Assembly (NCBI GenBank): GCA_934772445.1
Contig: CAKVMJ010000002.1
Location: forward strand, 10,407 to 74,406
DNA: 64,000 nucleotides
Reading direction: 5' to 3'
Source of the DNA: an uncultured Clostridia bacterium
GTDB taxonomy: Bacteria > Bacillota > Clostridia > Christensenellales > UBA1242
Shown here: piece by piece, positions 63,993-64,000 of the stretch
Layout of the letters: each line of letters starts with the position of its first letter
How positions within the stretch are numbered: the stretch's first letter is position 1
Notes under the pieces: model-generated
Database searches by the model: none
Seen by the model: only the letters and a program-made list of their open reading frames with translations
What the model was told of the DNA's origin: nothing
Translations under genes and position numbers: made by a program

Positions 63993-64000
63993 TTTAAATT

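Overview
The window looks like chromosome from a low-GC, Gram-positive, spore-forming member of the Clostridia or a related Firmicutes lineage. Three things support this. There is an ftsA-ftsZ-spoIIGA-sigE-sigG block and sporulation-type wall enzymes (SleL/YaaH-like, PdaB-like, SpoVB-like). The AAGGAG ribosome sites and -35/-10 promoters are typical of that group, and the paralogue content (RNase J, TrmR-TrhP, str operon) also fits. Genus or species cannot be read from the sequence. Intergenic DNA is extremely AT-rich, and the dense two-strand packing looks like an ordinary chromosome rather than a plasmid.

Layout. 0-8.4 kb: a transketolase 3' end, membrane proteins (DUF421/DUF4363), a lipid/oligosaccharide flippase with an apparent ATT start, LysM proteins including a spore-cortex-type GH18 enzyme, and an ankyrin protein. 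8.4-16.8 kb: three exported, C-terminally membrane-anchored proteins (carbohydrate-binding-like modules, a beta-propeller, SH3 domains) and two half-size TauE/SafE transporters that converge and overlap. 15.4-28.0 kb: a compact virion-morphogenesis cluster. It holds a sigma-like late activator behind a LexA-type SOS box, then terminase, portal, scaffold, capsid, adaptor, tail nozzle, probable ejection protein and two holins. No integrase, repressor, replication gene or endolysin is visible. 28.6-38.9 kb: housekeeping genes (RNase J, TrmR/TrhP tRNA hydroxylation, GroEL/ES, LspA, RluD, PdaB, an SSB-like protein). 38.9-44.5 kb: a restriction-modification island with three cytosine-C5 methyltransferases, a small XRE controller behind three 14-bp-phased operator repeats, and a PD-(D/E)XK nuclease, preceded by three large stem-loops. 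44.7-50 kb: division and sporulation sigma-factor block, with an unannotated-size Cys-rich 57-residue gene. 51.3-51.8 kb: four tRNA genes (Val, Gly, Cys, Leu). 51.9-58.7 kb: three tandem double-HTH regulators, small hypothetical genes, a membrane-anchored ComEC-like metallo-beta-lactamase, a BspA-type leucine-rich-repeat surface protein and a decayed fragment of a relative. 59.5-64 kb: str operon (rpsL-rpsG-fusA-tuf).

How the parts work together. The most interesting system is the 12.6-kb virion cluster. Its regulatory logic (DNA damage, then LexA release, then a sigma-like factor, then the late operon) resembles PBSX. Its gene content is what a domesticated, host-controlled short-tailed particle or gene transfer agent would need, but self-transfer genes are missing. 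This is an inference from gene content and one very good SOS box; particle production and packaged DNA would have to be tested. The second system of note is the restriction island, with two tandem, clearly paralogous m5C methyltransferases plus a nuclease. That arrangement suggests an asymmetric (type IIS-like) recognition site, with autoregulation through the phased repeats.
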